A stretch of 43,364 bases of DNA from Thermofilales archaeon (GCA_028275925.1 JAPWTS010000005.1:1-43364); one strand, 5' to 3'. Shown: positions 7,792-15,642, counted from the first letter of the stretch. The notes: a model not told the origin generated them from the sequence alone. Numbers and translations are program-made.

Positions 7792-9585
7792 TCACTCGGG
7801 GAGCGAAGTTGCTAGGCCCAGCCTGAGCGCTCTCACCATCTTGAGTATCGCCACCTCCTCCTCGCTCAACTCGCTCGCGAACTTCTCCAGCAGCCTGTTC
7901 GCGTGCTCTAGCGGTACGTCGACGTACAGCACGTCCCCCTCCTTGATCTGCCTCCCCACGATCACCTTCCCGCGTATGGAGATCGCGACCTCCTGGCCCT
8001 TCACGGCTTCGTCCAGCGGCTTCTTGTGCTCCTGGATCTGCATTATCTCGCCAACCCTCCTGCCGTCCCTCGTCATGAGCGGGTAGCCCCTCCGTATCCT
8101 CCCAGCCAGCACCTGCACGCCGACGATCGCAGGGTCGCTCCTCCTGAACACGTAGCCGGGTAGCAGCTTGATCTTCCCCGGGAGCACGAGCTTGCTGAGC
8201 TCCGCCCTCCGCTCGGCTTCCCTCTCGCTCTCGTACCACTTCAGGTAGTCGTCGACGAGCTGGTATATTATGTTGTTTTGGAAAATGACCACGCCGCGCG
8301 ACTTGGCCTCCACTTCCGCGTCCTCGGTAACCTTCACGTTGAAGGCCAGGACCGCCGCCCTCAAGCGGTCCGCGCTCCTGACGATCGACGCTTCCACGAT
8401 GTCGCGCCTCACAACGGGTCCCACGTCGGCGTACCTCACTGGGACGTTGAACCTCCGCAGGTAGTTCACGAGCGCCTCCAGCGTGCCCAGCGTGTCGGCC
8501 TTGACTACGACGCCGACCACGTCCCTCGCGACCCTAACCGCGTTCACCTCCTCCTGAACCTCTTTCACGACCCTCTCGAGGGATCCCGGGTCGGGGACCG
8601 CCACGAGCGGGGCTCCCGCCACGGCGCCCTCGAGATCCTGCGCCGCGATGAGCACTCCCGCTGCCGCTCTAACCTCGTCGACCGCGAGGAAGCGGTCTTC
8701 CGGCGAGCGCATCTCGTCGAGCGGTTTGGGCATCAGCAGCGCTTTAACCTTCGTAACGATCGGCTTCTCCAGCCCCCCCACGACGATCGTGTCGCCCCTC
8801 TTGAGGACCCCGTCGTAGATTATGGCGACCACGCTCGTGCCCAGCCCGGGCATCTCCCTGACCTCGAGCACGACCCCTTTTGCCGGCCCCGCTTTCGTTA
8901 CCAGCCTATCCGCCAGGTACCTCTGGGCTAAACCCGCTAGGACGAGCAGCAGGTCGGGTATGCCCTCGCCCGTTACAGCGCTTATCGGAACTACCGCGAC
9001 CGTCTTAGCGAAGTCCCTCACCCTATCGTACCTATCGGCCGCGAACCCCTCCTTGTTCAGCTCGACTACTATCGACGCGAGAAGCTCCTCCAGCTTCGCT
9101 TGGACCTCGGGGCTTTGCTCCGCGAACGAGTACACAAAGGGCATTCCAGGCTTCGGCTCCCAACCCGGTATCTTGTCTATCTTGTTGGCCGCTACGACGA
9201 AGAGGGTCCGCCTGGCTTTCAGCAGCTCGATAGCCTCGTACGTCTGCCTTTCGAAGCCCCTGTTCACGTCCACTACCAGTATCGCTAAGTCGGCGATGCT
9301 GCCCCCGCGGCTCCTGAGGTTCGAGAAGGCCTCGTGACCCGGCGTATCTATGACTAGGAAACCGGGGATCTTCACAGCGGCGCGGATGGACTTCGAGAGC
9401 GGAGCGCACATCTCCTCTAGAGCCCTCCAGGGCAGGAAGGATGCTCCGATGTGCTGAGTCATGGTGCCCGGCTCCCTCTTAGCAACCGCCGTACCCCTGA
9501 TCTTGTCCAACAGAGTCGTTTTACCCACGTCAACGTGCCCCAGCACGACGAGGATGGGCGACCTCACGTAGCGCTCCTCGCTCAA
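7792..9585 (-). CDS. infB: Translation initiation factor aIF5B (IF2 homolog)
   Basis: 597 residues. Ribosome-dependent GTPase that promotes subunit joining. G1 GHVDVGKT at 16-23, G3 DTPGHE at 80-85, G4 NKID at 134-137, then the beta-barrel and C-terminal domains (VPVRYADVGPV; GKIKLLPGYVFRRSDPAIVGV). Lacks the long N-terminal extension of eukaryotic eIF5B. TTG start at 9585 with GGTGGTGGG just upstream and a TATA box (TTTAAA, 9622-9627) on the same strand; no in-frame ATG suits the family start. Leads the operon with eS6 and aIF2 gamma; the 46-bp gap to eS6 may carry an internal promoter. Confidence 0.95.
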   Translation of the reverse strand: MSEERYVRSPILVVLGHVDVGKTTLLDKIRGTAVAKREPGTMTQHIGASFLPWRALEEMCAPLSKSIRAAVKIPGFLVIDTPGHEAFSNLRSRGGSIADLAILVVDVNRGFERQTYEAIELLKARRTLFVVAANKIDKIPGWEPKPGMPFVYSFAEQSPEVQAKLEELLASIVVELNKEGFAADRYDRVRDFAKTVAVVPISAVTGEGIPDLLLVLAGLAQRYLADRLVTKAGPAKGVVLEVREMPGLGTSVVAIIYDGVLKRGDTIVVGGLEKPIVTKVKALLMPKPLDEMRSPEDRFLAVDEVRAAAGVLIAAQDLEGAVAGAPLVAVPDPGSLERVVKEVQEEVNAVRVARDVVGVVVKADTLGTLEALVNYLRRFNVPVRYADVGPVVRRDIVEASIVRSADRLRAAVLAFNVKVTEDAEVEAKSRGVVIFQNNIIYQLVDDYLKWYESEREAERRAELSKLVLPGKIKLLPGYVFRRSDPAIVGVQVLAGRIRRGYPLMTRDGRRVGEIMQIQEHKKPLDEAVKGQEVAISIRGKVIVGRQIKEGDVLYVDVPLEHANRLLEKFASELSEEEVAILKMVRALRLGLATSLPE

Positions 9586-9678
9586 AACCCACCACCTAGC
9601 GTACGCCGCTCGCAGCCTCCCTTTAAACCCTCGTGCAGCGCGCGCTCGCTGCGCGAAGACCCCGGCCGTTGCGCGCGA

Positions 9679-9690
9679 AAAACTTTAAGG
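9679..9690 (+). promoter_or_regulatory. TATA box of the C/D guide RNA
   Basis: AAACTTTAAGG with a preceding purine stretch (GCGAAAAA). Its centre is about 26 nt upstream of 9712, where the C/D RNA below should begin. No protein gene starts in range, so the promoter is explained by the RNA. Confidence 0.55.
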
Positions 9691-9709
9691 TCCGCGACGC
9701 ACGCGCCGG

Positions 9710-9772
9710 GTGCTGATGATGAGGAAGAGACGGGGCGACCGGTGACCTAATCTGTCTCGGCTGATCTCGCTC
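9710..9772 (+). ncRNA. C/D box guide sRNA directed at 23S rRNA
   Basis: Seen: box C ATGATGA at 9716-9722, box D CTGA at 9761-9764, 38 nt between them (normal for an archaeal double guide), a C'-like GGTGACC at 9741-9747 and a weak D'-like GCGA at 9735-9738. The D' guide GGAAGAGACG (9723-9732) is identical to plus-strand 30305-30314, so it is a 10-bp perfect complement of the 23S rRNA made from the minus strand. The D guide (9750-9759) pairs with the 23S RNA read from 30225 to 30216: eight Watson-Crick pairs, one G-U and one U-A. By the box+5 rule the D guide would methylate the G opposite 30222; the D' site is about the U opposite 30312. Both lie in domain V. With L7Ae, Nop5 and fibrillarin it would guide 2'-O-methylation. 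Confidence 0.75.
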
Positions 9773-9825
9773 TTCGTACCCCATCGCGCGCTAACAATTA
9801 ATTGCCGCTCCCCCCTCGCGACACC

Positions 9826-10551
9826 GTGCGCTCGCGGCTGGATAGCGTGTCTGTGGCCTTCGTCGAGCCGCTCTACGAGATAAACATAGGCTACGTCGCC
9901 AGGTGCATGAAGAACTTCGGCCTCTCGAGGCTCGTGCTGGTGAAGCCGAGGTGCGGTGTGGGCAGCGAGGCGTACAAGTTTGCGGCTCACGCGCAGGACG
10001 TCCTCTCCAAGGCGCGCTTCGCCAGCAGCCTGAGCGAGCTGAGGAGCGAGTACGACCTCGTCGTGGGGACCACCGGGGTCACTACGAAGGACTTGAGCCA
10101 CGTGCGCCGCTGGATAACCCCCGAGGAGTTGGCGCAGAGGATCGCGCAGCAAGACGGCGAGGTGCTACTGGTTCTGGGGAGGGAGGATATCGGCTTGACG
10201 AACGAGGAGCTCGCTCTCTGCGATATCGTCGTCACGATACCGGCGAACCCGGAGTACCCCATCTTGAACGTCTCGCACGCAGCCGCGGTGATCTTCTACG
10301 AGGTGTACAAAGCCTGCGCGCACGCCAAGCCGCCGGCGCGGCTGCCCGTTAGGGAGGAGGTGGAGATCCTCTTAAAGTACCTGAAGAGCCTCATGGTGCT
10401 CCTCGGCGAGAGCGAGGAGCGCGCGGAGCGCGCGTGCCTCATGGTGCGGCGCGTGATAGGCGGCTCCCCACCCACCGACGTGGACGTGCGGATGCTGCTC
10501 GGCGTCATCCGGCAGGCGTACGAGAGGATCGCTTTCGCGCGCGGTGCGTAG
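9826..10551 (+). CDS. trmJ: TrmJ-like SPOUT tRNA 2'-O-methyltransferase
   Basis: About 241 residues. SPOUT (SpoU/TrmH) fold: VAFVEPLYEINIGYVARCMKNFG at the N-terminus, VLGREDIGLTNEEL (SAM-binding knot) and IPANPEYPILNVSHAAAVIFYEVY near residues 140-165. Archaeal TrmJ methylates the ribose of nucleotide 32 in tRNA anticodon loops. A C-terminal helical extension follows, as in TrmJ. Start: TATA-like AATTAATT at 9796-9803 predicts transcription at about 9826, where GTG is the first codon; TTG at 9802 lies inside the promoter and is unlikely. Immediately downstream of the C/D RNA, another 2'-O-methylation component. Confidence 0.88.
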   Translation: MRSRLDSVSVAFVEPLYEINIGYVARCMKNFGLSRLVLVKPRCGVGSEAYKFAAHAQDVLSKARFASSLSELRSEYDLVVGTTGVTTKDLSHVRRWITPEELAQRIAQQDGEVLLVLGREDIGLTNEELALCDIVVTIPANPEYPILNVSHAAAVIFYEVYKACAHAKPPARLPVREEVEILLKYLKSLMVLLGESEERAERACLMVRRVIGGSPPTDVDVRMLLGVIRQAYERIAFARGA

Positions 10552-10620
10552 CGCCGGCGCCGAGCCGCGCACCGATCGAAGCGTTTATAAGCCGCTCGCC
10601 GCGCAGCCACGCGATAGGCG

Positions 10621-11151
10621 ATGCCCCTGCGACCCGGGCGCTGCTACAGGAGGTTCGACACGCCGCCCTACACTAGGCTGGAGTACATAAAGAGCATACC
10701 GCCCGTCACCATACCGAAGTTCGATCTCGGCAACCCGAAGGGCGACTTCGACTGCACGCTGAAGCTCGTGACGCTGAAGGCTGGGCAGATCCGCCAGAAC
10801 GCGCTCGAGGCGGCTAGGCAGATGGCGAACAAGTACCTTTCCTCGAAGCTCGGCGAGCAGAACTACTTCCTGAGGATCAGCGTGTTCCCCCACCACATCC
10901 TGAGGGAGAACAAGATGATGGCGATGGCGGGCGCCGACCGACTCCAAGACGGTATGCGCCTATCCTTCGGGACGCCCATCGGCAGAGCCGCTAGGGTGGA
11001 TGCGGGTCAGGTCGTGATGCTCGTGCGCGTGAAGAGCAACAACCTCGAGCACGCGAAAGAGGCCCTGCGCAGGGCCGCCTCGAAGCTTTCGCTGCCCTGC
11101 AGGATAGTCGTCGAGACCGGGGGTAAGGTTAGTGAAGAGGGTGCACGCTAA
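10621..11151 (+). CDS. rpl10e: Ribosomal protein uL16 (archaeal L10e)
   Basis: 176 residues, normal for archaeal uL16. PLRPGRCYRRFDTPPYTRLEYIKSIP and the HHILRENKMMAMAGADRLQDGMR segment are diagnostic. uL16 sits beside helix 89 near the peptidyl transferase centre. A TATA box (TTTATAA, 10584-10590) lies about 35 nt upstream of the ATG. The 3' end overlaps the next gene by 20 bp, so the two are coupled. Confidence 0.95.
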   Translation: MPLRPGRCYRRFDTPPYTRLEYIKSIPPVTIPKFDLGNPKGDFDCTLKLVTLKAGQIRQNALEAARQMANKYLSSKLGEQNYFLRISVFPHHILRENKMMAMAGADRLQDGMRLSFGTPIGRAARVDAGQVVMLVRVKSNNLEHAKEALRRAASKLSLPCRIVVETGGKVSEEGAR

Positions 11152-11848
11152 GAGGATAGAGGCTTGCATCGAGCTGATCTCTAGGGCTCTGAAGGGGGAG
11201 ATCGAGTCTCGCGAAGAAGCTGTTAAGGAGCTGGAGAGGATCTACCGGGCTCTCGGGATCGAACCGATCAGAGGTTGGTCGAAAATCAACCTCTTCGATA
11301 AAGAGCTGTGCACGGTCTACGTGGTGGCCAAGTACGGGCTGGGGCTCGAGGTGGACGAGTACAGGGACCTGTACGAGAGGATGCTGTGGCTGGAGGCGCG
11401 AGCGGAGAGGGCGGCCGAGAGGGTTAAGGCCGGCGAGGGTGCGGAAGCCGTGCTGGAGGAGATGGGCTCGGCAGACGAGAACGTGATCTTCCGGATAGCG
11501 CGGTTGGAGGCGACAGCCGTTCTGCTCGGCTTTAAGCCGGAGGATGGGCTCGCGCTGCTCCTCAATAGGCTGAGTGAGCTCTTCCCCCACCTCGCTCAGA
11601 GGATCGCCGGCTTTAAGAGGTTCTACGTGGCGTTTAGGGTGGCGCAAGCGGTTGCCGAGGGGGCGGTTAGGACGCGTTTAGAGAAGGAGGCGTTGAAGCA
11701 CGCGCTGTGCATCAAGCTTGGGGCCGAGAAGGCCGCGCCCTCGGACGAGTTCATCAGGGAAATTGCGCTCAACGTTTTGAAGCTCGACGAACGCCACATA
11801 GCGAGAGCGGTCAGCGCCAAGAGCGCTGAAGCCGTAGAGAGCGGCTGA
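11132..11848 (+). CDS. DUF2192-like conserved crenarchaeal protein
   Basis: 238 residues, almost wholly helical by composition, with no cysteine cluster, signal peptide or membrane segment. Segments such as RIEACIELISRALKGEIESREEAVKELERIYRALGI and the FDKELCTVYVVAKYGLGL stretch recall the DUF2192 family of Thermoproteota, a call I make with modest confidence. GTG at 11132, inside the uL16 coding sequence, is preceded by GGGGGTAAGG, a good ribosome-binding site. Coupling to uL16 hints at a ribosome-linked role, but nothing in the sequence shows one. Confidence 0.55.
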   Translation: MKRVHAKRIEACIELISRALKGEIESREEAVKELERIYRALGIEPIRGWSKINLFDKELCTVYVVAKYGLGLEVDEYRDLYERMLWLEARAERAAERVKAGEGAEAVLEEMGSADENVIFRIARLEATAVLLGFKPEDGLALLLNRLSELFPHLAQRIAGFKRFYVAFRVAQAVAEGAVRTRLEKEALKHALCIKLGAEKAAPSDEFIREIALNVLKLDERHIARAVSAKSAEAVESG

Positions 11849-11906
11849 AGGGGCGAGCTGACGGCTTTCGGAAAAGCTTTTTCGCGGCTGCACCTGACAG
11901 GCGATT

Positions 11907-12626
11907 GTGGAGCTGGTTGAAACGGGAATCGAGGGGTTGGATAAGCTGGTGGGAGGCGGCTTCATAAAGGGTAGGACATACCTCGTGGCCGGCGAGACCG
12001 GGACTGGGAAAACGATTTTCGCGCTAAACTACCTCCTCCACGGAGCCTCGAAGGGTGAGCCTGGCGTCTACCTCCTAGTGGACGAGGAGTACGAAAGTTT
12101 CGTGGAGGGGGCGAGGAGGTTCGGTTGGGACCTGCAGCCGATCATACAGAATGGGATGCTCAGCGTGGTCACCCTGCTCCCCGACTTCGTCGAGCGGGTG
12201 AGGAGCAAGCCTGTGGAGACGATCGTTGACTCGATCGTCGAAAGCTTGAGGGAGGAGGTCGAGAGGATAGGGGCGGAGCGCCTTGTGATCGACCCCATAG
12301 CCCCTCTGGTCGTCGGCGAGGAAAGCCTGGTGAAGATGAGGGAGTACGTGAGGAGCCTCCTGGTGAGTATCGAGCGGAAGATACGCACCACGACGCTGGT
12401 AACGTCGGAGATCCCCACGGGTACTGCGCAGCTCAGCCGCTTCGGCGTTGAGGAGTTCCTTGCGACGGGCGTTCTGGTCCTCGGTCTTAGGAGCGTGGGA
12501 GGAAGGTTCGCTCGGACCATGTGGATTAGGAAGATGAGGTGGAGCCCCGCAGAGCCCGCGATGTACGAGTTCGAAATAGTTCCTGGAAAGGGTATAGTGG
12601 TGAAAACCGAAAAACGCTTGGCCTAA
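11907..12626 (+). CDS. KaiC/RecA-like single-domain ATPase
   Basis: 239 residues. Opens with the KaiC-type VETGIEGLDKLVGGGFIKGRTYLVAGETGTGKT: Walker A GETGTGKT at about 28-35; VYLLVDEE and LVIDPIAPL (Walker B) follow. One RecA-like domain only, as in many archaeal KaiC-related signalling or RadA-paralog proteins, whose partners are mostly unknown. No DNA-binding HhH domain, so it is not RadA itself. GTG at 11907 with a TATA-like AAAAGCTTTTTC about 30 nt upstream, probably leaderless. Confidence 0.8.
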   Translation: MELVETGIEGLDKLVGGGFIKGRTYLVAGETGTGKTIFALNYLLHGASKGEPGVYLLVDEEYESFVEGARRFGWDLQPIIQNGMLSVVTLLPDFVERVRSKPVETIVDSIVESLREEVERIGAERLVIDPIAPLVVGEESLVKMREYVRSLLVSIERKIRTTTLVTSEIPTGTAQLSRFGVEEFLATGVLVLGLRSVGGRFARTMWIRKMRWSPAEPAMYEFEIVPGKGIVVKTEKRLA

Positions 12627-12698
12627 AGCGCTCGCTAAGCGCGGCGCGCGGAAGGGCCGAACACCTTTTTAACCCCTGCCGCGCATCAAGCGCGAAGG

Positions 12699-13010
12699 AT
12701 GCAGAGAGAGAGCGCGATGTGCTACGTGAAAGTGCACAGGGTCGGGAAAGAGGTCGTGGTGGCGCTGTGCGATGCCGAGCTACTTGACAAGGAAATCTTC
12801 ATCAACGGCTTGAAAATACGCATAAGCCGAGAATTCTACAGCGGTGAACTGATCCCGCTGTCCTCCCTGTGGGAGTACGTCGAGAACGCCACAGTGGTTA
12901 ACGCTTTCGGCAACGCGGTGGTCGAGGAACTGGCTAAGCGGATAGCCGCTGTGCGCCACGCCGCTGTAAACCTAGGCGGAGTGCTTCACGTGCAACTCCT
13001 CCTGAAGTAA
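12699..13010 (+). CDS. DUF424 family protein
   Basis: 103 residues (97 if the second ATG at 12717 is used). YVKVHRVGKEVVVALCDAELLDKE, ISREFYSGELIP and the ATVVNAFGNAVVEELAKRI segment match the archaeal DUF424 family, small proteins often located beside translation genes (commonly near NMD3 or aIF2 beta) and of unknown function. TATA-like CTTTTTAA at about 12663-12670 favours the ATG at 12699. Followed after 35 bp by NMD3, as in other archaea. Confidence 0.8.
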   Translation: MQRESAMCYVKVHRVGKEVVVALCDAELLDKEIFINGLKIRISREFYSGELIPLSSLWEYVENATVVNAFGNAVVEELAKRIAAVRHAAVNLGGVLHVQLLLK

Positions 13011-13045
13011 AAGTTATTTAAGCGCGCCCCATCGCGGAGGGCCGA

Positions 13046-14128
13046 ATGCCGAGCGAGCGAAGGACGTTGCTCACGAAGCTCTGCCCAGTTTGCGGTAGGG
13101 AAGCCGATGTGCTTTACGGCGGCATGTGCGAGGAGTGCTACAGGAAACTTCACCCTCTGGCCGAGCTACCGGAGGTTCTCGAGGTGACGCTCTGCCGAGC
13201 GTGCGGGGCGTACAAGCTCGGCGGTAGGTGGATGAGACCGAGGGGCGGCGACGCCCTGCGCGAGGCGCTGGAGGCGGCGGTTAAGCGCTCGCTGAGGGTG
13301 CGCGGCTACGTGGAAAACGTCGCAATTACCGAAATCGAGGGAGGGAGGGTGCGCGTGCTCGTGTCCGGCTACGCAGCCGAGGGTATGCGCTCCTACGAGG
13401 AGGAGTACGTTGCGGTGGTTCGCGTGCGATGGGGGTTATGCCGCGAATGCGTGCTGGCAAAGTCGAAGAGGGAGGTGGCTCGAGTGCAAGTTAGGGCTAG
13501 GGGCAGGGGGCTGACTTCGGCTGAGATCGCTCTCGCGAAGAGGGTCGTGGAGCGGTTTCTCAGCTCGCGCTGGCGCGGGAACCTCGACCTAATAGACGTC
13601 GTCGAGGAGGGCGACACACTGGACTTCGTCTTTTCCTCCATCCCGAGCGCGAGGCTCGCGGCTGACGCGTTGAAGAGGGAGCTCCCCTCCACGGTGCTGG
13701 AGACGCGGAAGAGCGCGGGCGTCGACGACAGCGGGAAGCGCTTCGCTAAGATCACGTTCAGGATCCTGCTACCGGAGTTCAAAGCTGGGGATCTGATAGA
13801 GTTCAGAGGTAAGCTTTACTACGTGACGCGCATGAGCGGCGAAGGGGTGTGGGCGATCGACCTCGACAGGCTAGAGGAAGTTAAGCTGGGGAGGAGCAAG
13901 GAGCTCATCGAAAACGGCAGGATCGTGCGCAGGGGGGAGGAGCTGGAGCCCGTAATCGTCGCTTCCGTAAGAGGAGATGAAGTGGAGGTCGTTACCCTGA
14001 AAGGTGGGAAGAGCATTTCGCTGCACCTAGAGCGCTTGCACCCGCAGCTGAAAGAGGGGGGCAGCGCGCTCTTAGCGGTCATCGGCACGAAGTACTACGT
14101 ACTGCCGCCTGCCCGACCGCCGGTCTAG
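13046..14128 (+). CDS. nmd3: NMD3-family large-subunit maturation factor
   Basis: 360 residues. N-terminal treble-clef zinc sites: CPVCGREADVLYGGMCEEC (13-31), CRACG at about 50-54 and CREC at about 131-134, as in archaeal NMD3. The C-terminal part (about 240-355) contains the SH3/OB-like repeats (LIEFRGKLYYVTRMSG and VIVASVRGDEVEVVTLKGG). Eukaryotic Nmd3 accompanies pre-60S particles and acts with uL16 loading; the archaeal protein lacks the shuttling tail. TATA (TTATTTAAG, 13014-13022) about 28 nt before the ATG indicates a leaderless message. Confidence 0.88.
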   Translation: MPSERRTLLTKLCPVCGREADVLYGGMCEECYRKLHPLAELPEVLEVTLCRACGAYKLGGRWMRPRGGDALREALEAAVKRSLRVRGYVENVAITEIEGGRVRVLVSGYAAEGMRSYEEEYVAVVRVRWGLCRECVLAKSKREVARVQVRARGRGLTSAEIALAKRVVERFLSSRWRGNLDLIDVVEEGDTLDFVFSSIPSARLAADALKRELPSTVLETRKSAGVDDSGKRFAKITFRILLPEFKAGDLIEFRGKLYYVTRMSGEGVWAIDLDRLEEVKLGRSKELIENGRIVRRGEELEPVIVASVRGDEVEVVTLKGGKSISLHLERLHPQLKEGGSALLAVIGTKYYVLPPARPPV

Positions 14129-14175
14129 CGCGCGCATCCACAAAGCAAATATTGCTCCGCTTCGCGGGTTTGCCC

Positions 14176-14511
14176 GTGCCGAAGAGGGGCAGAGAGGGGG
14201 AGGAGCGGAAGGAAGTCCCCTTACCGGACAACAAGGAGACGATGCTTGGAGTCATACAGCAGTTCCTAGGCTACGATAGAGCGCGAGTTTTATGCGCAGA
14301 CGGCAAGGTTAGGCTCTGCAGGATCCCTGGAAGGCTGAAGAAGAGGATGTGGATGAAAGTGGGCGACGTGGTGCTCGTCGCGCCCTGGGAGTTCCAGCGC
14401 GACGAGAGGGGCGACATAATCTACAGGTACAGTGGAGGGGAGCTGCAGGAACTCGAGGAGAAGGGCTTTCTCGCAGAGCTGAAGCGCGCGATAGAGAGCG
14501 CGGGCGTTTGA
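14176..14511 (+). CDS. Translation initiation factor aIF1A
   Basis: About 111 residues. S1/OB-fold protein with ETMLGVIQQFLGYDRARVLCADGKVRLCRIPGRLKKRMWMKVGDVVLVAPWEFQ, the conserved aIF1A core that binds the ribosomal A site. GTG at 14176 gives the usual basic MPKRGREG start, and an AT-rich TATA-like element (CAAATATTG, 14145-14153) lies about 27 nt upstream; the TTG at 14152 falls in this promoter. Last gene of the plus-strand run; Rio1 converges on it. Confidence 0.93.
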   Translation: MPKRGREGEERKEVPLPDNKETMLGVIQQFLGYDRARVLCADGKVRLCRIPGRLKKRMWMKVGDVVLVAPWEFQRDERGDIIYRYSGGELQELEEKGFLAELKRAIESAGV

Positions 14512-14571
14512 GCGCAACCTGTCAGAGGGGGGTGGGGCGCAGCACCTAAAAGTCCGCGCCTAATGGGCGCG

Positions 14572-15438
14572 CTAAGAGGCTTCTCGCGGTCTCTTCGACT
14601 TCAGCGTTTGCACGAACTCCTGGGGGTCGCCCACATCGACGCCCAGTTTCGAGAAGTACGTGAACACGTTCCTCACGTCCCTGAGCAGGAACTCGTCCGC
14701 CATCGGGTGGCTGACGTCCACCGCCGAGCCGAGGTCGATCAGCACGAGCTCGCCGTCCCTCACCATGATGTTGTACTCGGAGAGGTCCGCGTGCACGAGC
14801 TTTGCCTGCGTGTACAGCAGTTCGATGTACCTCTTCATGGTTTCGAAGGCCTTTTCTGGGTCGTCGAGATCCACCTCCTTGAGCAGGGGCGCCGGCCTCC
14901 CCCTCTGCTCCGGGTCCCCCACGAACTCCATCACCAGGACGTTGCCCCGCCTAGCTATCGGTCGAGGGACCCTGACCCCCGCCTCGTAGGCTCGGACGAG
15001 GTTCCTGTACTCCTTCGAGCACCACAGCTCCACGAGCCTCCTCATGTCGCCGCGGACCTCCTTGAACCTCGGGTCCCCCTCAATGTACACCCGCCTCCCC
15101 CTCCTGAACTCTGCCGTTTGCACTAGGTAGATCTTGAGCGCGACATCGCTCCCGTCCGGCGCCTCAGCCCAATATATTCTAGCCTCTTTGCCGGACGCTA
15201 CAGCTCCGTGAACCACCTTTATGACTCCCGCGTTCAAGAGTTTGTAAAGCGCCATCAAGGTTGGGAAATCGAACACTTCTTCAACTACCTCGAAAAGTTC
15301 GCTATCTTTGACTCTCTTGTCGCTTTTTATCCTAGCTATCTCGGCCTCTATTTCCTCGAAATCCTCAGCCACGCGCAATGCGTGCGTCTCCGAGAAAGAT
15401 AAGCGTTTCACCGTTTCGCGCAGCACGCACCACCCCAA
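14572..15438 (-). CDS. rio1: RIO1 atypical serine kinase/ATPase
   Basis: 288 residues. Flexible loop HGAVASGKEARIY around 77-89, Lys102 in VALKIYLVQT, catalytic HADLSEYN at 216-223 (Asp218, Asn223) and metal-binding LIDLGSAV (Asp235): all RIO1 landmarks. RIO1 acts in final maturation of the small ribosomal subunit. Start is uncertain: TTG at 15438 (used here), GTG at 15426 or GTG at 15411; a TATA-like GTTAAAGG near 15473-15480 lies upstream on this strand and overlaps the promoter of the divergent tRNA-Pro. Elsewhere in archaea rio1 is often cotranscribed with aIF1A; here they are convergent. Confidence 0.92.
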   Translation of the reverse strand: MGWCVLRETVKRLSFSETHALRVAEDFEEIEAEIARIKSDKRVKDSELFEVVEEVFDFPTLMALYKLLNAGVIKVVHGAVASGKEARIYWAEAPDGSDVALKIYLVQTAEFRRGRRVYIEGDPRFKEVRGDMRRLVELWCSKEYRNLVRAYEAGVRVPRPIARRGNVLVMEFVGDPEQRGRPAPLLKEVDLDDPEKAFETMKRYIELLYTQAKLVHADLSEYNIMVRDGELVLIDLGSAVDVSHPMADEFLLRDVRNVFTYFSKLGVDVGDPQEFVQTLKSKRPREAS

Positions 15439-15467
15439 GATCCAGCGACTCGTGCCAGCACCCCCGC

Positions 15468-15479
15468 AAAACCTTTAAC
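15468..15479 (+). promoter_or_regulatory. TATA box of tRNA-Pro
   Basis: AAACCTTTAACC, core CTTTAA at 15473-15478. The centre is about 26 nt upstream of 15501-15502, so the transcript would begin within a base or two of the tRNA 5' end. The same AT-rich element read on the minus strand may serve rio1. Confidence 0.5.
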
Positions 15480-15499
15480 CCCGCGCTCAAAGCGCGGTG

Positions 15500-15596
15500 C
15501 GGGCCGTAGTCCAGCTTGGTAGGATGCGCGGCTCGGGCCCGCGTAAGCCGCTTGGGCTGCGGAGGGACCCGGGTTCAAGTCCCGGCGGCCCCACCA
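15500..15596 (+). tRNA. tRNA-Pro(CGG) with a 20-nt intron in the variable loop
   Basis: D stem GTCC/GGAT (15509-15512, 15522-15525), anticodon stem CGCGG/CCGCG (15527-15531, 15539-15543), loop CTCGGGC with anticodon CGG at 15534-15536, T arm CCGGG-TTCAAGT-CCCGG (15569-15585), acceptor 3' strand 15586-15592, discriminator A 15593 and an encoded CCA 15594-15596. The 24 nt between anticodon and T stems cannot be a normal variable loop; removing 15545-15564 leaves the standard 5 nt (TGGAC). Odd: acceptor pairs 2-71 to 7-66 are perfect, but position 1 is C facing C72, where G1 is expected. A class II tRNA was considered and discarded because D arm, T arm and anticodon are those of tRNA-Pro. Confidence 0.88.
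15545..15564 (+). other. Non-canonical tRNA intron, position 44/45
   Basis: Strict bulge-helix-bulge: central helix CCGC (15539-15542) with GCGG (15559-15562), three-nt bulges GTA (15543-15545) and AGG (15563-15565), inner helix AGCC/GGCT (15546-15549, 15555-15558) and a 5-nt loop. Cutting after the second nucleotide of each bulge excises exactly 20 nt. Confidence 0.8.
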
Positions 15597-15642
15597 CGAC
15601 CTTGAAAAGCTATATTGGGTAGTCGCGGGACCTTGCTCAGCA

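Noticed and set aside
9685-10152. Minus-strand open frame of 155 codons over the C/D RNA and trmJ
   Set aside because: Composition is that of an antisense frame of trmJ, and the conserved elements are on the plus strand.
15500-15596. Class II tRNA (Leu or Ser) because of a 25-nt variable region
   Set aside because: Anticodon CGG, D arm and acceptor are those of tRNA-Pro, and a strict splicing motif explains the extra 20 nt.
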